Shown here piece after piece: positions 7,601 to 16,078 of a stretch of 16,777 nucleotides of DNA. The notes under the pieces were generated by a model. It saw nothing but the letters and a program-made list of their open reading frames with translations. It was not told the origin of the DNA and did not search any database. Origin of the DNA: Bacteroidota bacterium. GTDB taxonomy: Bacteria; Bacteroidota; Ignavibacteria; Ignavibacteriales; Ignavibacteriaceae. Position 1 is the stretch's first letter; the number at the start of each line of letters is the position of its first letter. The stretch covers positions 1 to 16,777 of the forward strand of contig JAJYOQ010000033.1 in assembly GCA_021796135.1 (NCBI GenBank). Reading direction: 5' to 3'. The translations under genes and the position numbers were made by a program.

Positions 7601-9362
7601 TCGTAATACTATTTGGGCTGAAGCCTTTGTTAATGAATTAGTTTCCTGCGGAATTAAATATGCATCTTTATCTCCCGGTTCAAGGAATACTCCATTGACT
7701 CTGGCATTTGCAGGCAATAAGAAAATCAAATCATTTGTTCATGTCGACGAAAGAAGCAGCGGTTTTTTTGCATTAGGGCTTGCTAAATCAATCAATTCTC
7801 CGGTTGCAGTTGTCTGCACATCAGGAACGGCTACTGCCGAACTTTATCCTGCAATTATAGAAGCCTATCAGCAAAGGGTTCCTTTAATTATTTGCACAGC
7901 TGATAGACCGGCTGAACTTCGCGGACGCGGTGCTAATCAGACCATAAATCAAAATAATATGTATAAAAACCATATTAGGTGGTTTTATGATACTGGCTTG
8001 CCTGCTCCTGTTTATAAAGATATTGCTTCCCTTAAAGCTGCCGCACGATTGGCAGTCAATAAATGCATGCTTATAGCAAAAGGTCCTGTTCATATAAATT
8101 TCCCTTTCAAGAAACCATTCGAACCCAATACTTTTACCGATGAAGTGGATGAAAAGTCTTTAATCTTTAATAAGGAAGCTATAGTTAAAGGTAATTCATT
8201 ATTAAAAGATAAAAATATACAGTATTCCAAAAGACCCTGGTTTAATAATATATATAAGTTAGTTACTTTGAAAGTTAATGGAATAATTATTTGCGGACCA
8301 GGCAATTTTAGCAGAGAATTTATTAAAGAATGCAATGATCTATCAAACAAATTGCGCTATCCTATTTTTGCAGACGGTACATCGCAATTAAGATTCGGAC
8401 TTCATATTAAATCAAATATTGTTACTAATTTTGATTCAATGCTGCGTTCATCTAATTTTTCTAAAAAGCTTCAGCCGGAAGTAATAATTCAATTCGGAAG
8501 AACAGTTATATCCAAGGGTTTGGAAACATTTTTAAAGACCAGTCAGGCGGAAAGGTATATGTTCAATGAATTTGGAGATTGGTTCGACCCTGCCGGAAAG
8601 GCTAAAGCTGCTTATAAATGTGAACCTCAGCAATTTTGTAAGGAAATGAATAATGTCCTTGATCTAAAAAAATTCAATAGGAAATTGACTGATTGGCAGT
8701 CATTTATATTAAACGCAGAAGAAAAATCATCGAAAATTCGGAACAATATTATTAATAAAGCTAGCTTTTTAAATGAATGCAGGGTTATCGAAGAAATATT
8801 GGAAGCTGTCCCGAATGATTCCAACATTATGTTATCCAATAGCATGCCCATAAGGGATTTTGATTATTTTGCTTCTAAAAAAGATAAAATCATTAACGTT
8901 TATAATAATAGAGGTGCCAGCGGGATTGATGGGATCTCTTCAACTGCATTTGGTATTTCTGCAGCATATAATAAACCTACTATTTTGTTAACCGGAGATC
9001 TTGCTTTTTATTACGATCTCAATTCCCTCTTAATCTCTAAAAAGATTAAATCATCATTGACAATAGTTTTAGTTAATAATAACGGAGGAGGAATTTTTGA
9101 AGTACTGCCTATCTCAAGCTATGGTAAAATATTTAAAGACTATTTTGTCGTCCCGCATAAATTAAATTTTTCAAAACTTGTAAACGCTTATGGCGGTAAT
9201 TTTTATTCCGCAAAAAACTGGCTTCAATTCCGCAAGATTTTTAACCAATCAACAAAAAAGAAAACCTTAACTGTTATCGAAATTAAAACTAACGCAGTTC
9301 AGTCTCTAAAATTGCGCAGGAAATTTTGGAACAAAGTTGATATTTCCCTTTCCGGTAATTAA
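7584..9362 (+). CDS. menD: SEPHCHC synthase (2-succinyl-5-enolpyruvyl-6-hydroxy-3-cyclohexene-1-carboxylate synthase)
   Basis: A thiamine-diphosphate enzyme that adds the succinyl-semialdehyde unit from 2-oxoglutarate to isochorismate. At 592 residues it has full family length. The N-terminal ThDP domain carries SPGSRNTPL (30-38) and the cofactor-activating E56 in HVDERSSGFFALGLAK. RGRGANQTI lies at 113-121. The C-terminal domain has SNSMPIRD (418-425), NRGASGIDG (442-450), and the ThDP/Mg motif from GDLAFYYDLN (471-480) to NNNGGGIF (498-505). All of these are MenD-specific within the ThDP family. The start overlaps menF, so the pair is probably translationally coupled. No frameshift or missing residue was seen. 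Confidence 0.97.
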   Translation: MKLKINRNTIWAEAFVNELVSCGIKYASLSPGSRNTPLTLAFAGNKKIKSFVHVDERSSGFFALGLAKSINSPVAVVCTSGTATAELYPAIIEAYQQRVPLIICTADRPAELRGRGANQTINQNNMYKNHIRWFYDTGLPAPVYKDIASLKAAARLAVNKCMLIAKGPVHINFPFKKPFEPNTFTDEVDEKSLIFNKEAIVKGNSLLKDKNIQYSKRPWFNNIYKLVTLKVNGIIICGPGNFSREFIKECNDLSNKLRYPIFADGTSQLRFGLHIKSNIVTNFDSMLRSSNFSKKLQPEVIIQFGRTVISKGLETFLKTSQAERYMFNEFGDWFDPAGKAKAAYKCEPQQFCKEMNNVLDLKKFNRKLTDWQSFILNAEEKSSKIRNNIINKASFLNECRVIEEILEAVPNDSNIMLSNSMPIRDFDYFASKKDKIINVYNNRGASGIDGISSTAFGISAAYNKPTILLTGDLAFYYDLNSLLISKKIKSSLTIVLVNNNGGGIFEVLPISSYGKIFKDYFVVPHKLNFSKLVNAYGGNFYSAKNWLQFRKIFNQSTKKKTLTVIEIKTNAVQSLKLRRKFWNKVDISLSGN

Positions 9363-9394
9363 TGTTTAATTAATTTCAAAACATCTTTAAACTA

Positions 9395-10216
9395 ATGTAT
9401 ATCAAATTAAAAGATTTCTCCTTATATGCTGAAGGAGCAATATCCAATTTAGACAAAGAGAATATTATTCTCTTTTTACATGGATTTACGGGAAGTTCAT
9501 CTGATTGGGACGAAATAATACCTTCTCTAGATAATAATTTCCAATGCATAACTCTAGATTTAATCGGGCATGGTAAAAGTGATTCACCAAATAATATTTC
9601 ATACTATGATGCTGCATCCATAAATACGCAATTAAAATTTATCATTTCACAATTAACTGATAAACCGGTAATTTTGGCGGGCTATTCTATGGGAGGCAGA
9701 GCAGCCCTAAACTTTGCAATAGAAAATTCCGGAATGATTAGTGCTTTAATCTTGGAAAGTGCTACTGCCGGAATAAAAGAAGAATCTCTTCGTCTAGATA
9801 GAATTAGACAAGACGAAAAATTAGTTAAATTTATTAATGATAATCCAATTGATAAATTTATTGATTACTGGATGAATATTGATTTATTCTCAACACAAAA
9901 AAAACTCCCGAAGGAAGTTTTAATAAAAGTCAGAGAAAAAAAGCTTCAAAATAATAAGATCGGATTGATGAATATTCTTAATGGATTCGGAACTGGCAAA
10001 ATGATCCCTTTATATGAAAAACTTCCATCCTTTTACCCTAAGACTTTACTTATTACCGGTGAATTAGATAATAAATATTGCGAAATTAACAGCGAAATGA
10101 ATAAACTTTTTCCGGCAGCCAGTCACTATATTCTAAAAGATTGCGGACATAATACTCATTTTGAACAATCTAAAAAATTTATTGAAGAAATTAATACTTT
10201 TCTAAGTGAATTCTAA
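9395..10216 (+). CDS. menH: SHCHC synthase, alpha/beta hydrolase
   Basis: Eliminates pyruvate from SEPHCHC to give SHCHC. The 273-residue protein has an alpha/beta-hydrolase fold: oxyanion region FLHGFTGSSSDWD (H29), nucleophile elbow GYSMGGR with S98, acid D225 in TGELDNKY, and base H252 in CGHNTHFE. The SMGGR elbow is characteristic of MenH, and the place between menD and menB fits. A general esterase cannot be ruled out on sequence alone, but the context makes MenH by far the best call. It starts 32 nt after menD with an ATG lacking an SD sequence. Confidence 0.88.
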   Translation: MYIKLKDFSLYAEGAISNLDKENIILFLHGFTGSSSDWDEIIPSLDNNFQCITLDLIGHGKSDSPNNISYYDAASINTQLKFIISQLTDKPVILAGYSMGGRAALNFAIENSGMISALILESATAGIKEESLRLDRIRQDEKLVKFINDNPIDKFIDYWMNIDLFSTQKKLPKEVLIKVREKKLQNNKIGLMNILNGFGTGKMIPLYEKLPSFYPKTLLITGELDNKYCEINSEMNKLFPAASHYILKDCGHNTHFEQSKKFIEEINTFLSEF

Positions 10217-10266
10217 CTTTATAAACTTTTCTATATTTTTCCACTTGCAAAAAATTAAGGTATAAA

Positions 10267-11100
10267 ATGATGTTAAATTGGCAAAAATCTAAAGAGTATC
10301 AAGATATTATTTTTGAGAAAATGGACGGAATTGCAAAAATTACCATAAATCGACCGGAGGTACGTAATGCTTTTCGACCTGAAACAGTTTCAGAAATGTA
10401 TGATGCCTTTTCAAACTCCAGAGAAGATCAGTCAATTGGAGTTATTTTATTGACCGGAAAAGGGCCTAGCAAAGACGGGAAATACGCTTTTTGCTCCGGC
10501 GGAGATCAAAGAATTCGGGGTGATAAAGGATACTTGGGCAATGACGGAGTACCGCGGTTAAATGTTCTTGACCTGCAAAAACTAATTAGAAGTATTCCTA
10601 AACCCGTAATAGCATTAGTTGCCGGATATGCAATCGGAGGCGGTCATGTGCTTCATGTTGTTTGTGATTTGACTATTGCTGCAGATAATGCAATATTTGG
10701 TCAGACAGGACCAAAGGTAGGCAGTTTTGACGGAGGATTTGGCTCAAGTTATCTAGCAAGAGTTGTCGGTCAGAAAAAGGCTCGTGAAATATGGTTTTTG
10801 TGTGAGCAGTATAATGCACAGGAAGCTCTTAATATGGGTTTGGTTAATAAAGTTGTACCCGTTGAAGAATTAGAAAATACTGGAATTGCATGGGCAAAGA
10901 AGATCCTACAACACAGTCCTATGTCTTTAAGACTACTCAAGTCTGCTTTTAATGCAGAGCTTGACGGACAAGCGGGAATTCAGGAACTTGCAGGTAATGC
11001 CACATTATTATATTATATGAGTGAAGAGGCACAGGAAGGAAAGAATGCTTACCTTGAAAAGCGAAGTCCCAATTTTGGAAAATTTCCTAAATTACCATAA
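10267..11100 (+). CDS. menB: 1,4-dihydroxy-2-naphthoyl-CoA synthase
   Basis: A crotonase-fold enzyme that closes the second naphthoquinone ring, turning o-succinylbenzoyl-CoA into DHNA-CoA. The 277 residues contain FCSGGDQ (75-80), AGYAIGGGH (119-127) for the CoA/oxyanion hole, [12 protein letters not shown] (146-157) with D155, and the C-terminal [17 protein letters not shown]148 matches the bicarbonate-dependent class of MenB, in which bicarbonate substitutes for an acidic side chain; this subclass assignment is from family knowledge. Two ATGs are adjacent; the first is preferred because AAGG (10257-10260) lies six nt upstream. It ends five nt before menA. Confidence 0.96.
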   Translation: MMLNWQKSKEYQDIIFEKMDGIAKITINRPEVRNAFRPETVSEMYDAFSNSREDQSIGVILLTGKGPSKDGKYAFCSGGDQRIRGDKGYLGNDGVPRLNVLDLQKLIRSIPKPVIALVAGYAIGGGHVLHVVCDLTIAADNAIFGQTGPKVGSFDGGFGSSYLARVVGQKKAREIWFLCEQYNAQEALNMGLVNKVVPVEELENTGIAWAKKILQHSPMSLRLLKSAFNAELDGQAGIQELAGNATLLYYMSEEAQEGKNAYLEKRSPNFGKFPKLP

Positions 11101-11105
11101 AAAAT

Positions 11106-12002
11106 ATGAATCAAGATTTACAAAATATTACAAAATTTCAAAGTTGGCTGCTGGCAGCAAGACCAAAAACCTTATTAGCTGCATTCGTTCCGGTTATTGT
11201 AGGATCTGCTCTTGCCATAAACAGCGGAAAATTTATACTGTTGAATTCACTAATAGCTTTGCTGTGTTCCCTATTAATTCAAATTGGAACAAATTTTACA
11301 AATGATTTATATGATTTCCTTAAAGGTGCAGATAATCATAAAAGAAAAGGTCCATTAAGAGTTTTATCTTCAGGCTTAATTACAGTTTCGGAAATGAAAA
11401 TGGGTAGTTTTCTTATTTTCTTTTTATCTTTTTTATTTGGCCTTTATTTAGTCAAATCAGCTGGAATTGTAATACTAGTAATAGGAGTTATTTCAATAAT
11501 TGCCGGAATTGCCTACACAGCCGGACCTTTCCCTCTTGCATATAACGGACTTGGAGATATTTTCGTTTTTATGTTTTTTGGAGTTGTAGGTACTATGGGA
11601 ACATATTTCCTGCATACGAAAGAATTTTCCTTTTTATCTTTCCTGGCTTCTATCCCGGTAGGAGCTCTAATTACTAATATCCTCATAATTAATAATTACC
11701 GTGATATTGAAGAAGATAAAGCTGCGGGAAAAAACACTTTGGCAGTTTTGTTAGGTAGGAATTTTACCCGTTATCAATTTATTTTTTTCCTAATTATTTC
11801 ATTTGCGGTACCGGTAATATTATTTTTTGTATTTCATTTTCATTTTTGGATTTTTCTCCCATATATTACTATACCGCTGGCTTATCGATTAATTTTAATG
11901 ATTTATACATTTGAGGGGCTGCAGCTAAACAAAACTTTAGAATTAACAGCAAAATTTTCTGCAATTTTCGGAATTCTCTTTGCCGCCGGTCTGGCATTAT
12001 GA
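11106..12002 (+). CDS. menA: 1,4-dihydroxy-2-naphthoate polyprenyltransferase
   Basis: An integral membrane UbiA-family enzyme that attaches the polyprenyl tail to DHNA with loss of CO2, giving demethylmenaquinone. The 298-residue chain has eight or nine hydrophobic helices. The N-terminal ARPKTLLAAFVPVIVG is typical of MenA. The first diphosphate/Mg motif is NDLYD (N66, D67, D70), followed by the RKGPLR loop. The second is NNYRDIEEDKAAGK, with D200 and D204. The stop overlaps the menC start as ATGA at 11999-12002. It is the only clearly membrane-embedded enzyme in the operon. Confidence 0.95.
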   Translation: MNQDLQNITKFQSWLLAARPKTLLAAFVPVIVGSALAINSGKFILLNSLIALLCSLLIQIGTNFTNDLYDFLKGADNHKRKGPLRVLSSGLITVSEMKMGSFLIFFLSFLFGLYLVKSAGIVILVIGVISIIAGIAYTAGPFPLAYNGLGDIFVFMFFGVVGTMGTYFLHTKEFSFLSFLASIPVGALITNILIINNYRDIEEDKAAGKNTLAVLLGRNFTRYQFIFFLIISFAVPVILFFVFHFHFWIFLPYITIPLAYRLILMIYTFEGLQLNKTLELTAKFSAIFGILFAAGLAL

Positions 12003-13033
12003 ATAAAATTGATTTAACATTTTCAAGCTTCACTATTCAGCTTAATGAACCTATAATTACATCTAAAGCTGTAATTCAGGAACGAAAAGGATTCATAGTA
12101 AAATTGCACCGTAACGGTCATACAGGATTCGGTGAGATTACACCTTTGCCTGAATTTGGTTCTGAAAGTTTAGACCAGGCAGAAAAAGCAATTAAAAATT
12201 TCAATTCAAATTTGCATTTACAGCCTAATAATTTTATTCAAAGCTTAGATAATAACCTGCGTGATTTTTCTCATCTGCCGGCTTTCCGGCACGGTATTGA
12301 ACAAGCTTTATTAAATCTTTTTTGCACTGAAGCGAATATTTCATTAAATGAAGTACTTAATTGTTCGTCAAAAAAGTCAATTAAAGTCAATGGAATAATT
12401 GGGATTCTGAAACCGGAAGAGACAGTTGCAAAAGCATTAGAATTAGTAAATAGCGGATATTCAACGATTAAATTAAAAGTTGGAAGAAATAACTTTGATG
12501 AAGATTTAGAATGTCTAAGTGCAATGCGAACAGCATTGGGGAATGAAATTAATATCAGGATTGACGTTAACGGAAAATGGGACATTGAGGAAGCAATTTC
12601 TAATGCTAGTAGACTTAAAAATTTAAATATCGAGTTCATTGAACAACCTGTAAATAATCTTTTAAGTTTTAAAAAACTTTCGTATAAAACAAATATTCCC
12701 CTATCCGTTGATGAATCGGTGAGAAATTTTGATGACGCGATGAAATATATTGAATCAAAATCTATAAAAGCATTAGTGCTAAAACCAATGTTATTAGGCG
12801 GTATTATTACAACTTTAAAAATAATTGAAGCTGCCGAAGAACAACACCTAAAAGTAATAATATCTTCTTCTTTTGAAACATCCTTAGGAAGATCGCTAGC
12901 AATCTTTGCAGCATCTACTATTATAGACGAAATAGCACATGGCTTAGATACTGCCCGATTTCTAAGATCTGATCTATATAAAAATCCTTATCCCGTTTTA
13001 AACGGCAAAATCTCTTTAATAACAAATAAATAA
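11999..13033 (+). CDS. menC: o-Succinylbenzoate synthase
   Basis: Dehydrates SHCHC to o-succinylbenzoate. It is an enolase-superfamily member of 344 residues with an N-terminal capping domain (about 1-125) and a C-terminal barrel. Catalytic residues seen are K158 and K160 in STIKLKVG, metal ligands D189 (RIDVNG), E215 (FIEQP) and D238 (SVDES), and the opposite base K262 in LVLKPMLLGG. The SSSFETSLG segment at 289-297 supports OSB synthase. An N-acylamino-acid racemase is the usual confusion, but operon position settles it. It shares ATGA with menA, so coupling is likely, and ends eight nt before menE. Confidence 0.95.
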   Translation: MNKIDLTFSSFTIQLNEPIITSKAVIQERKGFIVKLHRNGHTGFGEITPLPEFGSESLDQAEKAIKNFNSNLHLQPNNFIQSLDNNLRDFSHLPAFRHGIEQALLNLFCTEANISLNEVLNCSSKKSIKVNGIIGILKPEETVAKALELVNSGYSTIKLKVGRNNFDEDLECLSAMRTALGNEINIRIDVNGKWDIEEAISNASRLKNLNIEFIEQPVNNLLSFKKLSYKTNIPLSVDESVRNFDDAMKYIESKSIKALVLKPMLLGGIITTLKIIEAAEEQHLKVIISSSFETSLGRSLAIFAASTIIDEIAHGLDTARFLRSDLYKNPYPVLNGKISLITNK

Positions 13034-13041
13034 TTTTTCAG

Positions 13042-14493
13042 ATGACATTTGCACAACAATTCTTTGGAATAAAAAATATTTTTCCGCCTAATGAAATTGC
13101 TGTAAAGACTACCTCTTCATCGCTAACTTATGATGAACTTAATATTCAGATCATAAAATCGGTTTCGTACTTAGAACAAATTGGTATAAAGAAAAATGAT
13201 TATATAGGTATTACAGGAGACAATTCTTATCATTTTGTTATAGTAACCTTTGCTCTTTGGCAAATTGGGGCAATTCCTGTGGTAATCAATATACGTTTGC
13301 TTAATGACGAAGTTGAAGAGCTGTTGCAAATTGCAAATTGTAAATTCATTCTGATTTCAAATAATTTATCGGATTCTTTTTATACTGGGAAAACTGACAA
13401 AATTTATTACCCATTCGAAGTCAAAGAAAACGCTTCGCATAATTTAACTTCAGTCGACCTTAATGAAAATGCCATTATTGTTTTTACATCAGGTTCAACC
13501 GGAAAACCAAAAGGAGTGGAAATAAGCTTTAATAATCTTATAGAAAGCGCTCAAATTGGGAATCAATATTTTAATCACCGTCCAAATGACAGTTGGATAG
13601 CAAGTCTTCCCTTTTATCATATCGGCGGATTTTCTATAATTATTCGATCTGTCTTATTTGGATTGACATTGATAATAGCCGACAATTTAGAAATCAATAA
13701 TTTGGGGATCGCTTTAACGTCATTTGACCCAAGTCATGCATCATTTGTATCAACTCAACTAAAAAGGTTAATTGATTTAGGGAAAAAACCTAACAAATCG
13801 CTTCGTAATGTTTTATTAGGAGGAGGTTTAATAGATCAGGATCTTGTAGATAGTGCAATAAAGTCTGGATGGCAAGTCTCATTATCATTTGGAGCTACAG
13901 AAACTTCATCTTTTGTTTCAATATTAAAGCCCGAACAGTTTGAAGTAAAGAATGGATCTGCAGGAAAAGCTTTATACCCGAACAATATAATTATTGTTGA
14001 CGATAATAAAAATATTCTTCCCAATGGAGTTGAAGGAGAAATTGCAATAAAAAGTAAATCGGTTGCAAAGGGGTATTTAAATAATTATACTGAAACCAAA
14101 AAGAAATTTATAAATGGGTATTATTATACGGGAGATTTTGGCTTCTTAGATAAGGATGATTTCTTGTATGTCCGGGCTAGGAGAAATGATTTAATTATTT
14201 CAGGCGGCGAGAATGTAAACCCTTTAGAAATAGAAAATGAATTACTAAAACATCCGAGTATAAAGGAAGCCGCAGTGTTTGGGTTAATTGATCGTGAATG
14301 GGGACAAGTTATCGCGGCAGCTCTTGTTTCAAAGGATAATATAAAGCTTTCATTAGAAGAAATTAAATTATTTTTAAAAAATAAGATTTCTTCTTTCAAA
14401 TTTCCAAAAAAAATCTTTTATGTTACAGAATTACCTAAAACAGAGTTAGGCAAAATCAGGAAACAGCAATTAAGAGAAATGTTTAAAAATTAG
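13042..14493 (+). CDS. menE: o-Succinylbenzoate-CoA ligase
   Basis: Activates o-succinylbenzoate to its CoA thioester through an acyl-adenylate. The 483-residue ANL-superfamily protein shows the P-loop FTSGSTGKPKG (148-158), the SFGATETSS motif (282-290), YTGDFG with D365, the hinge after RARRNDLIISGGENV, and the adenylation lysine K471 in LPKTELGKIRK. Length and motif order are normal. The start ATG lacks an SD sequence. Its stop overlaps by four nt the stop of the convergent thioesterase gene, leaving no room for a conventional intergenic terminator. Confidence 0.94.
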   Translation: MTFAQQFFGIKNIFPPNEIAVKTTSSSLTYDELNIQIIKSVSYLEQIGIKKNDYIGITGDNSYHFVIVTFALWQIGAIPVVINIRLLNDEVEELLQIANCKFILISNNLSDSFYTGKTDKIYYPFEVKENASHNLTSVDLNENAIIVFTSGSTGKPKGVEISFNNLIESAQIGNQYFNHRPNDSWIASLPFYHIGGFSIIIRSVLFGLTLIIADNLEINNLGIALTSFDPSHASFVSTQLKRLIDLGKKPNKSLRNVLLGGGLIDQDLVDSAIKSGWQVSLSFGATETSSFVSILKPEQFEVKNGSAGKALYPNNIIIVDDNKNILPNGVEGEIAIKSKSVAKGYLNNYTETKKKFINGYYYTGDFGFLDKDDFLYVRARRNDLIISGGENVNPLEIENELLKHPSIKEAAVFGLIDREWGQVIAAALVSKDNIKLSLEEIKLFLKNKISSFKFPKKIFYVTELPKTELGKIRKQQLREMFKN

Positions 14494-14900
14494 GATTTCT
14501 GCTCAAGAAATTTTTTAAAACATTCTGCAGCTTCAATGCTCATTGCCTTTTTTTTCCAGGTGATTTTATCAACGAAGACATGCACAGTATAAGCAGCAAC
14601 ACATAATTCTTTTTTCGAATTAAATACTTCATATTGTAATTCAAATGAAGATTCTTTAAGAGTTTTTACTAAAATTTGAACCGATATTTCTTCCCCATGC
14701 TTCAATGGTTTATGATAATGAGCTTCACTTCTTAATATTGGCACTATATAAATTGGATTATCCCAATAATTTTCACTCAGACCGAATGAACTTATCATAT
14801 CCTCATAAGCGGAATGGCAAATTTCATAAATTCTGCCGAAGAATAAAATCCCCGCCGGATCGCAATCATGGAAATTTATTTTATTTTTGGTAACAAACAT
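14490..14900 (-). CDS. Hot-dog acyl-CoA thioesterase, probable DHNA-CoA hydrolase
   Basis: A 136-residue single hot-dog domain of the 4-hydroxybenzoyl-CoA thioesterase/YbgC type. The active-site motif is HDCDPAGILFFGRIYEICHSAYE, with D14 as the expected catalytic carboxylate. The cyanobacterial DHNA-CoA thioesterase has a similar FxDTDAAGVVYF...CHEAYE pattern. Since no other gene here would release DHNA from CoA before MenA acts, this is the best candidate for that step; the function is inference from context. It is convergent with menE (four-nt overlap) and begins 29 nt after the oxyR stop, so it is probably transcribed with oxyR rather than with men. Alternatives are a general short-chain or aromatic acyl-CoA thioesterase. 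Confidence 0.78.
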   Translation of the reverse strand: MFVTKNKINFHDCDPAGILFFGRIYEICHSAYEDMISSFGLSENYWDNPIYIVPILRSEAHYHKPLKHGEEISVQILVKTLKESSFELQYEVFNSKKELCVAAYTVHVFVDKITWKKKAMSIEAAECFKKFLEQKS

Positions 14901-14929
14901 TTTTAACTCAAAATATTAGAATTTATATT

Positions 14930-15868
14930 TTATACTATTAAACTGTTCTCTTTCGATAGGAGACTTTTTGGTATAATCTTATTTATTTCAACTGCCAATG
15001 CATCAATTAAATGACGTTTCAAAAAAGCTTTGCTGTATACTAATCCTATTTCTCTTTTCGGAACGGGCGAATTAAATTCACGAATCATGGATTTGCTTTT
15101 CTGGTTTTCAAAATTTTGAACTGCCAAATATGGTAATAAAGTAATGCCGAAATTTTGTTCAACTAGCTTTATTAAAGTGTCAAGAGTACCGCCTTCAAAC
15201 AATATTTTACGATTTTTTTGACTCCACTCTTTTTCTGTAGAACTGCATAATTTTAAAGATTGCCCTCTCAAACAATGTCCTTCTTTCAGAAGCAAAAGAT
15301 CATCTGTAGATAAATCCTCAATATCAACCTTTTCTTTATTAAAAAGAGGATGCTTGCTGCCGATATATGCCAAAAAAGGTTCAAAATAAAGAGATCTTTC
15401 AGCAATGTCCTGATCATTTAAAGGTAAAGCAAGAATTCCAACGTCAATCAAATCCTTATGAATTCCTTTAATAATTTCACCGGTAGTAATTTCATCTATA
15501 ATAATTTCGAGATTAGGGTATTTTTCTGTAAATGGTAGTAGAAATAATGGCAATAAGTATGGAGCTATAGTAGGAATAATTCCTATTTTTAATGAACCTG
15601 AGTATTCACCTGTTTCATTTTCTGCAATATTTTGAAGTCGTTCTGATTCACGTAAAATTGTTCGCGCTTGTTTAAGAATTTTTTCTCCGATTTCAGTCGG
15701 AATTACTGGCTGTTTACTGCGGTCAAATATAATTATCCCGAGCTCCTCTTCAAGCTTTTGTATTTGCATGCTGAGAGTCGGTTGAGTAACAAAACTGTGT
15801 TCTGCGGCAGTGCTGAAATGCCTAAAATTATCTACTGCAACGATATAATATAATTGTGAAAGCGTCAT
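14930..15868 (-). CDS. oxyR: Peroxide-sensing LysR-type regulator OxyR
   Basis: A 312-residue LysR-family regulator with an N-terminal winged helix-turn-helix (about 1-60, LSQLYYIVAVDNFRHFSTAAE...TQPTLSMQIQKLE) and a periplasmic-binding-like sensor domain (from about 92). The sensor contains EGHCLRGQSLKLC, with cysteines at 199 and 208. These are the same positions and nine-residue spacing as the redox pair of E. coli OxyR, and the preceding His is kept. It should therefore form the peroxide-induced disulfide and activate transcription. It diverges from the peroxiredoxin gene, with a matching operator between them. The ATG lacks an SD sequence. The thioesterase gene follows 29 nt downstream. 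Confidence 0.96.
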   Translation of the reverse strand: MTLSQLYYIVAVDNFRHFSTAAEHSFVTQPTLSMQIQKLEEELGIIIFDRSKQPVIPTEIGEKILKQARTILRESERLQNIAENETGEYSGSLKIGIIPTIAPYLLPLFLLPFTEKYPNLEIIIDEITTGEIIKGIHKDLIDVGILALPLNDQDIAERSLYFEPFLAYIGSKHPLFNKEKVDIEDLSTDDLLLLKEGHCLRGQSLKLCSSTEKEWSQKNRKILFEGGTLDTLIKLVEQNFGITLLPYLAVQNFENQKSKSMIREFNSPVPKREIGLVYSKAFLKRHLIDALAVEINKIIPKSLLSKENSLIV

Positions 15869-15881
15869 ATTCTTAATAAAG

Positions 15882-15889
15882 CAAATATA
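15882..15889 (-). promoter_or_regulatory. Possible -7 element of the oxyR promoter
   Basis: On the minus strand TATATTTG is a perfect TAnnTTTG match, with only TTTC 19 nt upstream as a -33 element. The start codon is 13 nt downstream, so the leader would be very short, in line with the missing SD sequence. Low confidence. Confidence 0.25.
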
Positions 15890-15967
15890 AATAAAGCAAA
15901 GCAGAATGGAAATTAGATGATGTTTAACTCTTATGTTTAAAACTTCACAATCACAAAAATTATTTCA

Positions 15968-16003
15968 ATAGGTAAAAGCTATAAGCCAATAGCTATTATC
16001 TAT
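15968..16003. promoter_or_regulatory. OxyR operator between oxyR and ahpC
   Basis: Four tetramers are arranged ATAG-N7-CTAT-N6-ATAG-N7-CTAT, at 15968-15971, 15979-15982, 15989-15992 and 16000-16003. Both 15-bp halves fit the E. coli consensus ATAGnTnnnAnCTAT at every fixed position. Only the central spacer differs (6 instead of 7 nt). The right end touches the -33 element of the ahpC promoter, as expected for an activator site, while the left end is 100 bp from the oxyR start. Confidence 0.85.
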
Positions 16004-16034
16004 TTGAATCACCTTTGAACAAGAATTAAATTTG
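16003..16034 (+). promoter_or_regulatory. Promoter of ahpC, Bacteroidota type
   Basis: TTTG (16003-16006)-N20-TAAATTTG (16027-16034) is an exact match to the TTTG / TAnnTTTG promoter pattern of Bacteroidota. It sits directly against the OxyR operator. A sigma70-style reading (TTGAAC at 16015-16020) gives a much poorer -10. Initiation near 16040 would leave a leader of about 40 nt holding the AGAGG ribosome binding site. GAACAA (16017-16022) and TTGTTC (16032-16037) form a 6-bp inverted repeat across the same region. Confidence 0.6.
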
Positions 16035-16078
16035 TTCTAAACAAATTAATCATTTAAAACTAAAAAGAGGATCAAATT

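Noticed and set aside
12271..12639. Antisense open frame opposite menC
   Set aside because: It lies wholly inside a strongly conserved gene, shows no recognisable motif and has no ribosome binding site; it is a shadow.
16017..16037. Inverted repeat GAACAA-N9-TTGTTC as an independent regulator site
   Set aside because: It overlaps the ahpC promoter, has short arms, and matches no operator I recognise; the OxyR operator explains the regulation better.
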